A model generated the notes under the pieces. The model saw only the letters and a program-made list of their open reading frames with translations. It did no database searches and was not told the origin of the DNA. Made by a program: the position numbers and the translations under genes. From Merdimonas sp963929015 (lineage in GTDB: Bacteria > Bacillota > Clostridia > Lachnospirales > Lachnospiraceae), in assembly GCF_963929015.1 (NCBI RefSeq), contig NZ_CAWVHE010000019.1, forward strand, positions 1 to 64,000: DNA of 64,000 nt, written 5' to 3'. Positions 22,328 through 31,000 of this stretch are shown in pieces; position 1 is the stretch's first letter, and the number at the start of each line of letters is the position of its first letter.

Positions 22328-23449
22328 CAGCTGCATGATATAAAATGCTACCATGATCCGTACCCGGTTTTCGTTTGTCAGTATGTCGTACCCCAGTATT
22401 TCTTTGATTTTGCCAAGTTTGTAGGTCAGTGTGTTTTTGTGGCAGTACACGGCTTTTGCGGTGCATATGGTGCTGCAGTCGTTTTCAAAATAGGCTTTCA
22501 GGAGTGTGGTGTAGTCTGTGCCGTGGGCCTTGTCGTAGTCCAGCAGATCGCCGAGTACTTCTCGGACAAACAGGGGGTAGATGGCGGTTTCTTTGACGTC
22601 GGTGAGGATTTTGTATATGCCAAGTTCATCGTATGACAGGAAGTTTTTGGGAATGGTGGTCTTGGTCAGCTGATAAGCTGTATATGCGCTTTCGTAAGAG
22701 CGGTGGATATCTTTCATCCGTTTTACGGTGGATCCAGCGCCGATGTAGAGATTGGGGTCCTCCCGGCACAGTTCGCAGAATTCCCTTCGGATCCACTCTC
22801 CCCGATACCCGGCGGCCAGGATGGTCAGTCTTCCTTCTTCTTCGTACATCAGCGCTTTTTTCAATTTGTGCCGGAGCGTTTTCTGGATCCCTGTCAGAAG
22901 CTGGTTGCCCCCTTCGGCGTCGTAGGCGTGGCAGCTTAGGATCACCACGGTATAGGCAAGATCTCTGGAGAATCCGCTGCGTTCCAGATAATTCAGGTAC
23001 AATTCTTCATTTTCGGGAAAATATATGGCGTTTTTCAAAGCTGCGATCAGGTTCGTCTCTCTTTGCTCATTTTTCAGGATGATCTCGGAAAATTTACGCA
23101 TGATGTCAATGTACGGGGTTTTCCAGGAAGCCGAAAACAGGGGCAGCTTTTTTTCGTTGCACCAGTCGATCACCTCTTTGGGAAATGTTTTTCCTTCCCG
23201 CAGGGCAATGATCACGCCGCCGGCCCCCGCCTCGTTCATCGCCTCCAAAAATTCCCATAGCCAGGCCTGCGACGTATAGTTCAGTCCGGAATTAAATACC
23301 AGCTCATCACCGTAGAGAAAGGTGGACAACTCGCTCCCTTCCACGGTATGGATCCAGCTGATCATCCTGCCAAAACACGAAGTCGTATGGATCTTCACCT
23401 CATATTCCGGCCGGATCGCCTGGTATAACTCTTTTAATTCAACTGCCAT
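22313..23449 (-). CDS. PucR/CdaR-type transcriptional regulator
   Basis: Regulator of 378 residues. The N-terminal part (residues 1-130, with SELSTFLYGDELVFNSGLN and AGAGGVIIALREGKTFP) is the PucR sensor domain. The middle resembles the degenerate GGDEF-like region of CdaR proteins, and the C-terminus (about residues 315-375, with CHKNTLTYKLGKIKEI) is the PucR helix-turn-helix. Such proteins sense purine, amino-acid or sugar-acid metabolites; no target gene is adjacent. The ATG at 23449 has AAAGGAG six bases upstream; the longer frame to 23578 lacks support. The last residues and stop (Leu-Gly-Thr-stop) derive from dispersed element copy 5. A perfect palindrome lies about 90 bases upstream. 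Confidence 0.87.
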   Translation of the reverse strand: MAVELKELYQAIRPEYEVKIHTTSCFGRMISWIHTVEGSELSTFLYGDELVFNSGLNYTSQAWLWEFLEAMNEAGAGGVIIALREGKTFPKEVIDWCNEKKLPLFSASWKTPYIDIMRKFSEIILKNEQRETNLIAALKNAIYFPENEELYLNYLERSGFSRDLAYTVVILSCHAYDAEGGNQLLTGIQKTLRHKLKKALMYEEEGRLTILAAGYRGEWIRREFCELCREDPNLYIGAGSTVKRMKDIHRSYESAYTAYQLTKTTIPKNFLSYDELGIYKILTDVKETAIYPLFVREVLGDLLDYDKAHGTDYTTLLKAYFENDCSTICTAKAVYCHKNTLTYKLGKIKEILGYDILTNENRVRIMVAFYIMQLQLGT

Positions 23450-23535
23450 CTTCTTCTCCTTTCCTGCCTGTCCTCTCCCGCCAAACCTGCTCTGTCTGCA
23501 GCTTCCTGTCATTCTTTTTATCAAATCATAACAAA

Positions 23536-23554
23536 ATTGTGCTCCGAGCACAAT
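23536..23554. promoter_or_regulatory. Perfect palindrome upstream of the PucR-type gene
   Basis: ATTGTGCTCCGAGCACAAT: 9-base arms around one central base, embedded in AT-rich sequence where a promoter is expected. It looks like a dimeric regulator site, perhaps for autoregulation by the PucR-type product. The rest of 23455-23680 shows nothing further. Confidence 0.5.
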
Positions 23555-23682
23555 ATTTTTGCCAATATCTGTATGCAAATAATATTTTCAAAGCGCAAAC
23601 TCTGTGTTATATTGGAATCGAAATACAAAATGTTTCTTTTTACCCCGATATTTTTGTATTTCCATCACAATCTCTAGATTAT

Positions 23683-23713
23683 AAAAAGCAGCGTGTGAAA
23701 GCACGCTGCTTTT
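23683..23713. terminator. Bidirectional hairpin AAAAAGCAGCGTG / CACGCTGCTTTT
   Basis: Perfect arms with a 6-base loop and A/T runs on both sides, between two minus-strand genes. It may act as a second terminator for the HPr-like gene. Confidence 0.65.
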
Positions 23714-23723
23714 GCGTAACCCG

Positions 23724-23770
23724 AAAAAGGATCCGCCGCAGGGAAAGTGATTATTCCCGCGGCGGATCCT
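23724..23770 (-). terminator. Terminator of the HPr-like gene
   Basis: On the minus strand GGATCCGCCGC and GCGGCGGATCC arms (with inner pairing GGGAA/TTTCC) are followed by TTTTTC, 20 bases after the gene. Confidence 0.82.
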
Positions 23771-23790
23771 GTCTATAGATAAAAAAGGGG

Positions 23791-24024
23791 TTACAGATAA
23801 CTTTGCATTGCGTGGAGCAGCTGCTCCGTGGTTGGCGAAGGGTTAGAATAAATCCGAAGGGAAAGCCCTTCCGCCTGGCTGATGGCTATGGTGCCCAGCA
23901 GTGATTTTGCGTCTACTATGCGGTTTCCGCTGGCGAGATCCATCTGGAACGGATATTCATTGGCAATTTTTACGAACTCTACCGCATCATCCGCATTCTG
24001 AAAATTAACGGGAACTTTGATCAT
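23791..24024 (-). CDS. HPr-like protein lacking the phosphorylatable histidine
   Basis: A 77-residue protein with the HPr/Crh fold pattern: an N-terminal strand KVPVNFQ, a helix AVEFVKIANEYP, MDLASGNRIVDAKSLLGTIA around the regulatory-serine region, and a C-terminal helix TEQLLHAMQSYL. The active-site histidine motif of HPr (GxHARPA) is missing, so it cannot carry phosphate in the PTS. The region equivalent to Ser46 (DAKSLLG) is kept, which is reminiscent of Crh, the Bacillus HPr relative that acts only in regulation. GGAGAG lies upstream of the ATG. It is monocistronic, with a strong terminator. A regulatory role is inferred. Confidence 0.75.
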   Translation of the reverse strand: MIKVPVNFQNADDAVEFVKIANEYPFQMDLASGNRIVDAKSLLGTIAISQAEGLSLRIYSNPSPTTEQLLHAMQSYL

Positions 24025-24180
24025 CGGTTCACTCTCCTTTCTGACATTATTCTACAAAATCTTCAGCCGGAAATTTAGAACGGTGTTTGCTAAGATCCTG
24101 TTAATTTTTGCACCTTTCTCTCTCCCACCGCTAAAATAGCGCTCTATCCTGCAAAAAAAGCAAGGATTTCTGCAAAAATA

Positions 24181-24329
24181 TGGTATAATGATTGCACATG
24201 AGTGCAATCCGGCCCAATTGTATTGGGCCGCCCCGCTGCGCGGGGATTCTACCGGAAATCCACTGCTTGGGAAGTAAATGCCGCCTGCGGCGTCGCTTCC
24301 TTCCCTGCGCGTGTGGTATAATGATTGCA
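24181..24329. repeat. 16-base direct repeats enclosing a hairpin cluster
   Basis: TGGTATAATGATTGCA occurs at 24181-24196 and exactly again at 24314-24329. The 117 bases between hold consecutive hairpins: GGCCCAA/TTGGGCC (24211-24229), CCCCGC/GCGGGG (24231-24245) and GGAAG-to-CTTCC with inner GCCGC/GGCGT pairing (about 24268-24306). Each direct repeat contains an extended -10 box, so the AraC gene may have two promoters. Confidence 0.7.
24190..24209. promoter_or_regulatory. Inverted repeat at the upstream promoter copy
   Basis: GATTGCAC and GTGCAATC are perfect 8-base arms with a 4-base spacer, directly downstream of the TATAAT in the first direct repeat. It is a plausible operator; the second promoter copy keeps only the left half. 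Confidence 0.45.
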
Positions 24330-24369
24330 TAACCCGATGTTTTCTGCTTGCAAGAGGGATGTGAGACAT

Positions 24370-25368
24370 TTGAATAAGGATTTATTGGAGTATCTGGAAA
24401 AAGTAAATGCACAGGAGGAGAAACTTCTCAAAGGGGAGAAGCCTGTGCTTTCTTATTTTACAAAGGACGCGGACAGCCGGATCTTTGATGCGGAATCTGT
24501 CATGACGCCCATGATTATGATCGACCTTCTGAAACAGCCCCGGTTTGTGCCGGTCCCGGCTCACACCCACAACTATCTGGAGCTGGTCTATGTGTGTAGC
24601 GGTACTTCGACCCACACCATTGACGACGGCCCGGAGCTTACCCTGGCAGAAAATGAGCTTTTATTTCTTCCTCCCGGCGTCTCCCATGCAGTCAGCGCGG
24701 CCGGTTTTCACGACATTTCTCTGAACTTCCTAATCCTGCCTGCTTTTTTGCAGTACCCCTTAAGCATGCTTCGGGAGGACACCTTGCTGCGTCGTTTTAT
24801 CCTGCAGGTGTCCCGGCACGAAACGGCGGAATGTAATTTTCTGCATTTCCATCTTCAGGATATGCCGGAAGCCAAGAATCTCCTGGAAAATATGACCCGG
24901 ATCCTTTTGAACCGCCGGCGCAACAGCCGCCAGATCCTTCAGGCCACCATGGGCGTGCTGCTCCTGGATCTGTCGGGCCGGGCGTATAAAATGACGGTGG
25001 GCTCGCCTTCATCCTACGAGCAGTCCATCGTTATGGACGCCCTGAATTATATTGAAACAGAATATAAAACGGCCAGCCTCGCCGATTTCTGCGATCGACA
25101 GGGCAAGCCGGATTATTATATCAGCCGCCTGATGAAGCGGTACTTTCCTTATACATTTACGCAGTATCTGCAGAAACGCAGGCTTTTGCAGGCTGCCTAT
25201 CTCCTGACCGAGACAAAGGACCCTATTGAAGCCATCATTGTGGATATCGGCTATGAAAATTCCAGCCATTTTCACCGGCTCTTTAAGTCTACCTATGGCA
25301 TGACTCCCGGCGAATACCGCAAAAAATTCACTATGAAGGAGTGGCCCATGTTCGAGGGCCGCGCCTGA
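24370..25368 (+). CDS. AraC-family transcriptional regulator
   Basis: Regulator of 332 residues with an N-terminal cupin (about residues 50-115: VPAHTHNYLELVYVCSG and ENELLFLPPGVSHAV) and a C-terminal AraC DNA-binding domain (about residues 220-320: DYYISRLMKRYFPYTFTQYL, then GYENSSHFHRLFKSTYGMTP). I favour the TTG at 24370, which has GAGGG ten bases upstream; an in-frame ATG at 24337 lies on the ribosome site's far side without support of its own. The upstream region has duplicated promoter-like repeats and hairpins. It converges on the DUF1934 gene and its target is not evident. Confidence 0.87.
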   Translation: MNKDLLEYLEKVNAQEEKLLKGEKPVLSYFTKDADSRIFDAESVMTPMIMIDLLKQPRFVPVPAHTHNYLELVYVCSGTSTHTIDDGPELTLAENELLFLPPGVSHAVSAAGFHDISLNFLILPAFLQYPLSMLREDTLLRRFILQVSRHETAECNFLHFHLQDMPEAKNLLENMTRILLNRRRNSRQILQATMGVLLLDLSGRAYKMTVGSPSSYEQSIVMDALNYIETEYKTASLADFCDRQGKPDYYISRLMKRYFPYTFTQYLQKRRLLQAAYLLTETKDPIEAIIVDIGYENSSHFHRLFKSTYGMTPGEYRKKFTMKEWPMFEGRA

Positions 25369-25440
25369 TATGGCCGCCGGTCGGGCCCGTATGAGTTCGA
25401 CCGGTTCTGACCGCGCCCGGGAGAGATTGCCCGGCCGCGC

Positions 25441-25953
25441 CTAGGAGAAGTAGTCAGGCCGGGGGAATTTCTGCTCTGCCCCGTCCCTTTTCTCCACCGC
25501 CTCATGGCTTCGCACCTGCATGGTAATGCTGCAGTCGGCCACCTTGTCTCCGTTGACGTCCAGCTCATAGAGAATGTTCACATCGATCCTTTCTTCCGTT
25601 TCCTGCAGTTTCAGCTCTCTGGTGTGGATCCCTACAAGGAGTTCTCCGTAGGGCGTTTCATACTGGGTCATATTGATCTTGTCTTTTTCAAATGTCATAT
25701 GGGTATTGGCCAGGCCGGATTTCATGATCTCCAGCATATGACTGTCTGTGATCTTGATCTTGTTTTTGATCGTTCCGGGCACGCCCTCTACCACTTCATC
25801 ATACAAAATGTAATGCTTTCCATTTTTAAAATAATAGGACGCCGGAGTGATCACCTCGATGGGGCCGTCCCCGGCTTCCTCGCCTTCCTCGTCCGGGATC
25901 CCCGTCATATCATAATGAAGGCCTGATATGCTTAACAGTACGTCTTTTGTCAT
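25441..25953 (-). CDS. DUF1934 beta-barrel domain protein
   Basis: Protein of 170 residues matching DUF1934, a lipocalin-like beta-barrel family of Firmicutes with no settled function (YwiB type). Typical strands are visible: DVLLSISGLHYD at the N-terminus, ASYYFKNGKHYILYDE, IKITDSHMLEIMKSG, MTQYETPYGELLVGIHT and INILYELDVNGD-like sequence near the end. It lies nine bases after murI on the same strand and is likely the last gene of dnaE-pfkA-murI-DUF1934. No signal peptide, so probably cytosolic. Confidence 0.87.
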   Translation of the reverse strand: MTKDVLLSISGLHYDMTGIPDEEGEEAGDGPIEVITPASYYFKNGKHYILYDEVVEGVPGTIKNKIKITDSHMLEIMKSGLANTHMTFEKDKINMTQYETPYGELLVGIHTRELKLQETEERIDVNILYELDVNGDKVADCSITMQVRSHEAVEKRDGAEQKFPRPDYFS

Positions 25954-25961
25954 AATCTCAC

Positions 25962-26783
25962 CTAATATTCCTCGATGTTGATCTGTCTGGTCGCCGCCAC
26001 GTCGTAAGGCAGGATGGAGCCTGCAAATGCGGTGAACTTTTCCGCCGCGTCGCTGACATAAAACTGATATTCCCCCGGACGGCCGGAGTCGTTTAAAAGT
26101 CCCTCTTTTCCCAGGATCTCCTTTAGATCCATGGCCGTTTCATAAGCCGGATTGACAATGTGGACGTTCTCGCCAAAATATGCCATGATCCGGGAACGGA
26201 GCAGTGGATAATGGGTGCAGCCAAGGATCATGGTGTCAATGTCCGTATCTTTCATTTCCCGCAGATAGATATCGATCACTTCCTCGGTGATATGATGTCT
26301 GGCAAAGCCTTCTTCTACCAGCGGAACGAACAACGGGCAGGCTTTGCCGATCACTTCCGCATCCGGGCGCAGCCGTTTGATGACTTTGGTATAGGTCTCG
26401 CTTCGGATGGTGGCCTCTGTCCCCGCCACGCCGATGCAGCCGTTCGCCGTCTCCCGCACCGCCGCTCTGGCGCCGGGCTCGATCACGCCGATCACCGGGA
26501 TCTCCACTTCCTGCCGGACCGTATCCAGCGCCAGGGCGCTGGCCGTATTGCAGGCGATCACGATGGCCTTCACTCCTTTGGTCTCTAAAAACCGGATGAT
26601 CTGTCTGGAAAATCGGATGATATTATTTTTGGATTTGCTTCCGTATGGCACCCTTGCCGTATCTCCGAAATACACCACGTTTTCCTCCGGGAGCTGGCGC
26701 ATGATCTCCCTGGCCACAGTTAATCCCCCTACGCCGGAGTCAAAGACTCCCACCGGCGCGTATTTTCTATCGATATTCCCCAC
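25962..26783 (-). CDS. murI: Glutamate racemase
   Basis: Converts L- to D-glutamate for peptidoglycan, in the cytosol; 273 residues. The two catalytic cysteines sit in VIACNTASA and ILGCTHYPLL, and the family opening is VGVFDSGVGGLTV. PYGSKS (substrate contact) is also present. I choose the GTG at 26783, which has AAGGAG nine bases upstream; the open frame extends to 26879 but that N-terminal extension is not seen in the family. It sits between pfkA and DUF1934 on the minus strand. Confidence 0.95.
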   Translation of the reverse strand: MGNIDRKYAPVGVFDSGVGGLTVAREIMRQLPEENVVYFGDTARVPYGSKSKNNIIRFSRQIIRFLETKGVKAIVIACNTASALALDTVRQEVEIPVIGVIEPGARAAVRETANGCIGVAGTEATIRSETYTKVIKRLRPDAEVIGKACPLFVPLVEEGFARHHITEEVIDIYLREMKDTDIDTMILGCTHYPLLRSRIMAYFGENVHIVNPAYETAMDLKEILGKEGLLNDSGRPGEYQFYVSDAAEKFTAFAGSILPYDVAATRQINIEEY

Positions 26784-26961
26784 GTTATCTGTCTCCTTCT
26801 GATCCTTTGTCCTGGTGTGTCCTGAATCTTTTCTATCCATTGTAAATGTTCGGGCGCAGAAATTCAAGCCATTCACCAAAGAAAGGCAGTACAGTTTCCT
26901 GTCTCTGCCTTTCCATACTCTGCATGACTGACGCTCTTACGGGCGCGCCGCCCGCGCTGTT

Positions 26962-27939
26962 CTAAAGAGCCAGGGCCTTTGCCACGTCGTACTGGTACTG
27001 TGGAATGCTCTTTTTCATGCTGAGCGCTTCATTAATATCAAAGTCTACATATTCTCCGTGACGGTATCCTACCACCCGGTTGGACTTTCCTTCCACCAGA
27101 AGGTCTACCGCCATCGCTCCCATGATGGACGCGTACACACGATCCTTGCAGGTGGGGCTTCCGCCGCGCTGCATGTGGCCGATGATGGTGGCTCTGGTCT
27201 CCATGCCGGTGGCTTCCTCAATCCGCTTTGCCATGTTGATGGAGTCGCCGATGCCTTCTGCATTAATGATGATATAGTTTTTCTTGCCGCGCTTTCTGCA
27301 CTCCTGGATGTCCGCTACGATCGCGGCCTCGTCATAGTCGTGCTCCTCCGGCATCAGGATCCTCTCTGCGCCGTTGGCGATTCCGCACCACAGGGCGAGG
27401 TATCCGGCGTCTCTTCCCATTACTTCGATGATGGAACATCTCTCATGGGAAGTGGAAGTATCGCGGACTTTGTCGATGGCTTCCATCGCTGTATTTACCG
27501 CCGTGTCAAATCCGATGGTATATTCGGTACAGGCAATGTCCAGATCGATGGTTCCCGGGATCCCTACGGTATTTACGCCCAGATGCGCCAGCTTCTGCGC
27601 TCCGGCAAAGGATCCGTCTCCTCCGATCACCACAAGCCCGTCTATCCCATATTTCTTACAGATCGCCGCCGCCATCTGCTGCCCTTCCTCGGTCCGCATC
27701 TCATCGCATCTTGCGGTCTGAAGGATGGTGCCTCCGCGCTGGATGGTGTCAGATACATCTCTGGCGGACAGATCAATGATCTCTTCATTCAATAATCCCT
27801 GGTAGCCTTTCCGAATACCTCTGACCTTTAAACCTTTTCCTAATCCGCTCCTGACTACCGCGCGGATGGCTGCGTTCATTCCGGGCGCGTCGCCGCCGCT
27901 TGTCAGAACTCCGATTGTCCGAATTATTTTCTGTGCCAT
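26962..27939 (-). CDS. pfkA: 6-phosphofructokinase
   Basis: Glycolytic kinase of 325 residues. GVLTSGGDAPGMNAAIR and VVIGGDGSFAGA are the nucleotide site; the Gly in GGDGS and in PGTID points to ATP rather than pyrophosphate as donor. MGRDAGYLALW and GHMQRGGSP are effector and substrate contacts. The catalytic segment reads PGTIDLDIACTEYTIGF, where bacterial ATP-PFK normally has TIDND and GTD: both aspartates are kept, but the Asn is Leu and the following Asp is Glu. GGAGG lies eight bases before the ATG at 27939. It lies 64 bases after dnaE, on the same strand. Confidence 0.94.
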   Translation of the reverse strand: MAQKIIRTIGVLTSGGDAPGMNAAIRAVVRSGLGKGLKVRGIRKGYQGLLNEEIIDLSARDVSDTIQRGGTILQTARCDEMRTEEGQQMAAAICKKYGIDGLVVIGGDGSFAGAQKLAHLGVNTVGIPGTIDLDIACTEYTIGFDTAVNTAMEAIDKVRDTSTSHERCSIIEVMGRDAGYLALWCGIANGAERILMPEEHDYDEAAIVADIQECRKRGKKNYIIINAEGIGDSINMAKRIEEATGMETRATIIGHMQRGGSPTCKDRVYASIMGAMAVDLLVEGKSNRVVGYRHGEYVDFDINEALSMKKSIPQYQYDVAKALAL

Positions 27940-28003
27940 GGTGAATTCCTCCATTGTATTCATTCTGATAATTACTACCGATATCGAAAATATTTTATCG
28001 TAA

Positions 28004-31000
28004 TTACCTGTGGTTTTCAATGGGTTTTTCTATCAGTTTTACACAAGCTTCGCCCAGATAATTCGTCAACCTGCTCAACAATATCTTGTCTGCCGTTACA
28101 TTTCTCCCTGCCGGAAGCCGTTTGACCGCCTTTTCTTTTTTGCAGTAGATGATCACCGGATCATTTCCTTCGGAATCTGCCAGGATGTCAAACAGGTCCT
28201 GTTCTTTTGCCAGATACTCCGCCTTGTCCGGGTACTGGAGCCACAGTTCCTTCCTGGTCTGGTCAAAGGGGATCACCCGCTCGCAGATCAGTTTGGCCGG
28301 GGCGTCTTCTTCTTCCGAGACCCTTCCCCGGATAAAGACTTTTCCGTCTTCTTCCAGATATTGCTGGTAAGCTTCGTAATCTTTGGGAAATACGATGACT
28401 TCCACACTGCCTGCCAGATCCTCCAGGGTGAGGAAGGCCATGACCTTGTTGTTCTTGGTGTATTTGATAGTCTTGCCCGTGATCATGCCGCCCACCGTTT
28501 CTCTTGCGCCGTCGCTGACTCTGGCCCTGCCTGTCTCCTCATCCAGCTGAAACTCCAGGGTGGTACGGCTGATGTTTTTCTTCCATTTTTCCTCGTATTC
28601 TTCCAGCGGATGACCGCTTAAGTAGACGCCCAGCACTTCCTTTTCAAAGGCAAATCTGGTCTCTTTTTCGTATTCCCCCACATCGGGAAGGGGAATGTCA
28701 AACTCTGCCTTCTGGTCGTCAGAGACCATGTCAAAGAGGGACATCTGCCCGGTCATGGAGTATTTCCGCTCCCGGTTTACCTGATCCATGATCTGGAGAT
28801 AGATGACCATAAACTGTTTTCTGGTGCCTCCCAGGCTGTCGAAGGCCCCGGACTTGATGAAGCTTTCAATGGTCCGTTTGTTGACCTCTTTTCCGGAGAG
28901 TCTCTCTATGAAGTCTTTGAGATTCTTGTATTCTCCCCTTGCCCCTCTCTCCTCGATGATGGCTCTGATCACCGGCCGGCCGATGCTCTTGATGGCCGCC
29001 AGGCCGTAGCGGATCCTTCCCTCATCTACAGAGAAGTTGCCCACCCCTTTATTGATGTCCGGAGGCAGGATCTCGATGCCCATCTGGCGGCAGGTGTAAA
29101 TGTATTCTGACACTTTGCCGGAGTTGTCGATGACAGAAGTCATCAGGGCCGCCATAAATTCCACCGGGTAATAATACTTCAGCCAGGCGGTCTGGTAGGC
29201 TACCACCGCATAGGCCGCAGCGTGGGATTTGTTAAAAGCATATTTGGCAAAGTCGATCATCTCGTCATAGATCTGGTTGGCGGTCTTTTCATCGATCCCG
29301 TTGGCGATACAGCCGGGCACGTTCTCCTCAGGATTGCCATAGACAAAGTTCTGCCGTTCTTTCTGCATGACATCGCCTTTTTTCTTGGACATGGCCCTTC
29401 GCAGAAGGTCGCTTCGGCCCAGGGTATACCCGGCCAGATCCCGGACGATCTGCATGACCTGCTCCTGGTAGACGATACAGCCGTAGGTAGGCGCAAGGAT
29501 CGGCTCCAGCTGGAGGCAGTCGTAGGTGATCAGCTCCGGATGGTTCTTTCCTTTGATATATTTGGGAATGAAGTCCATGGGGCCCGGCCGGTACAGGGAG
29601 ATCCCCGCAATAATGTCCTCCAGGCTCTGCGGCTTTAATTCCTTCATGAAGCTTTTCATGCCCGCGCTCTCCAGCTGAAATACGCCGTCTGTCTTTCCGG
29701 AACCTATGGAGGCAAGAACTTCTTTATCGTCATAGTCTATCTTGTTGACGTCAATCTCACGACCGCTGCTAAGGGAGGCCAGCTTCTGGGCGTCCTGGAT
29801 CACCGTCAGCGTCCGAAGCCCCAGGAAATCCATCTTGAGAAGCCCCAGTTCCTCCAGTGTGGTCATGGTAAACTGGGTGGTGACAGAGCCGTCGGATCCC
29901 AGGGAAAGGGGGACGAATTCATCAATGGCCTTCTGGCCGATGACCACGCCCGCCGCGTGCATGGAGGTGTGTCTTGGCAGTCCTTCCAGCCGCCGGGACA
30001 TATCGATCAGCTCCCGGACCTGCTCGTCCTCCTGATAGAGCTTTTTCAACTCCGGGTTCATGGTCAGCGCCCGGTCCAGAGTGATATTCAGTTCTCCGGG
30101 AACCATCTTTGCGATGCTGTCCACATATCCGTAAGGCAGATCCATGACCCGTCCCACATCCCGGATCACACCCTTTGCCGCCAGGGTACCGAAGGTAACG
30201 ATCTGCACCACCCGGTCGGATCCGTATTTTTGCACTACATAGTCGATGACTTCCTGCCTGCGCTCAAAGCAGAAATCCACGTCAATATCCGGCATGGACA
30301 CCCGTTCCGGGTTCAGGAACCGCTCAAAGAGCAGCTGATATTTGATGGGATCAATACTGGTGATCCCCAGGCAGTAGGATACGATGCTGCCGGCGGCGGA
30401 TCCTCTGCCCGGCCCTACCATGATGCCCCGGATCCTGGCATAATTGATAAAGTCCCAGACGATCAGGAAATAATCCACATATCCCATGGAGCGGATGGTG
30501 GACAGTTCGTAGGAAAGTCTCTCTTCCAGTTCGCTTCCTCCGTCCGGATACCGGTTTTTCAGCCCGTCATAACAGAGTTTCTTAAGATATTCCCAGGAAG
30601 TGTAGCCTTCCGGCACGTCATATTTTGGCAGCTTGGTCACGCCAAATTCAATCTCTACCTGGCACCGGTCGGCGATCCGCTGGGTGTTCTGAAGAGCCTG
30701 CAGGGCATAAGGGAACAGCTCCCGCATCTCTTCTTCGGATTTGATATAATACTGGCCGCCCTCGTAGCGCATCCGGTCTTCATCTGCCAGTTTTTTTCCG
30801 GTCTGGAGGCACAGAAGGATGTCGTGCGGCTTTTCATCTTCCGCATAAGTGTAGTGGACGTCGTTGGTGGCAACCAGCTCGATCCCGGTCTCCTGCGACA
30901 TCCTTAGCAGGGACTGATTGACCAGCCGCTGCTCGGGCATGCCGTGATCCTGCAGTTCCAGGAAGAAATTGCCCTCGCCGAAGATCTCCTGATACCGAAG

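Noticed and set aside
29957..30907. Long open frame opposite dnaE (316 codons)
   Set aside because: It is the complement of a well-conserved polymerase gene, has no ribosome site and no recognisable domain; composition explains its length.
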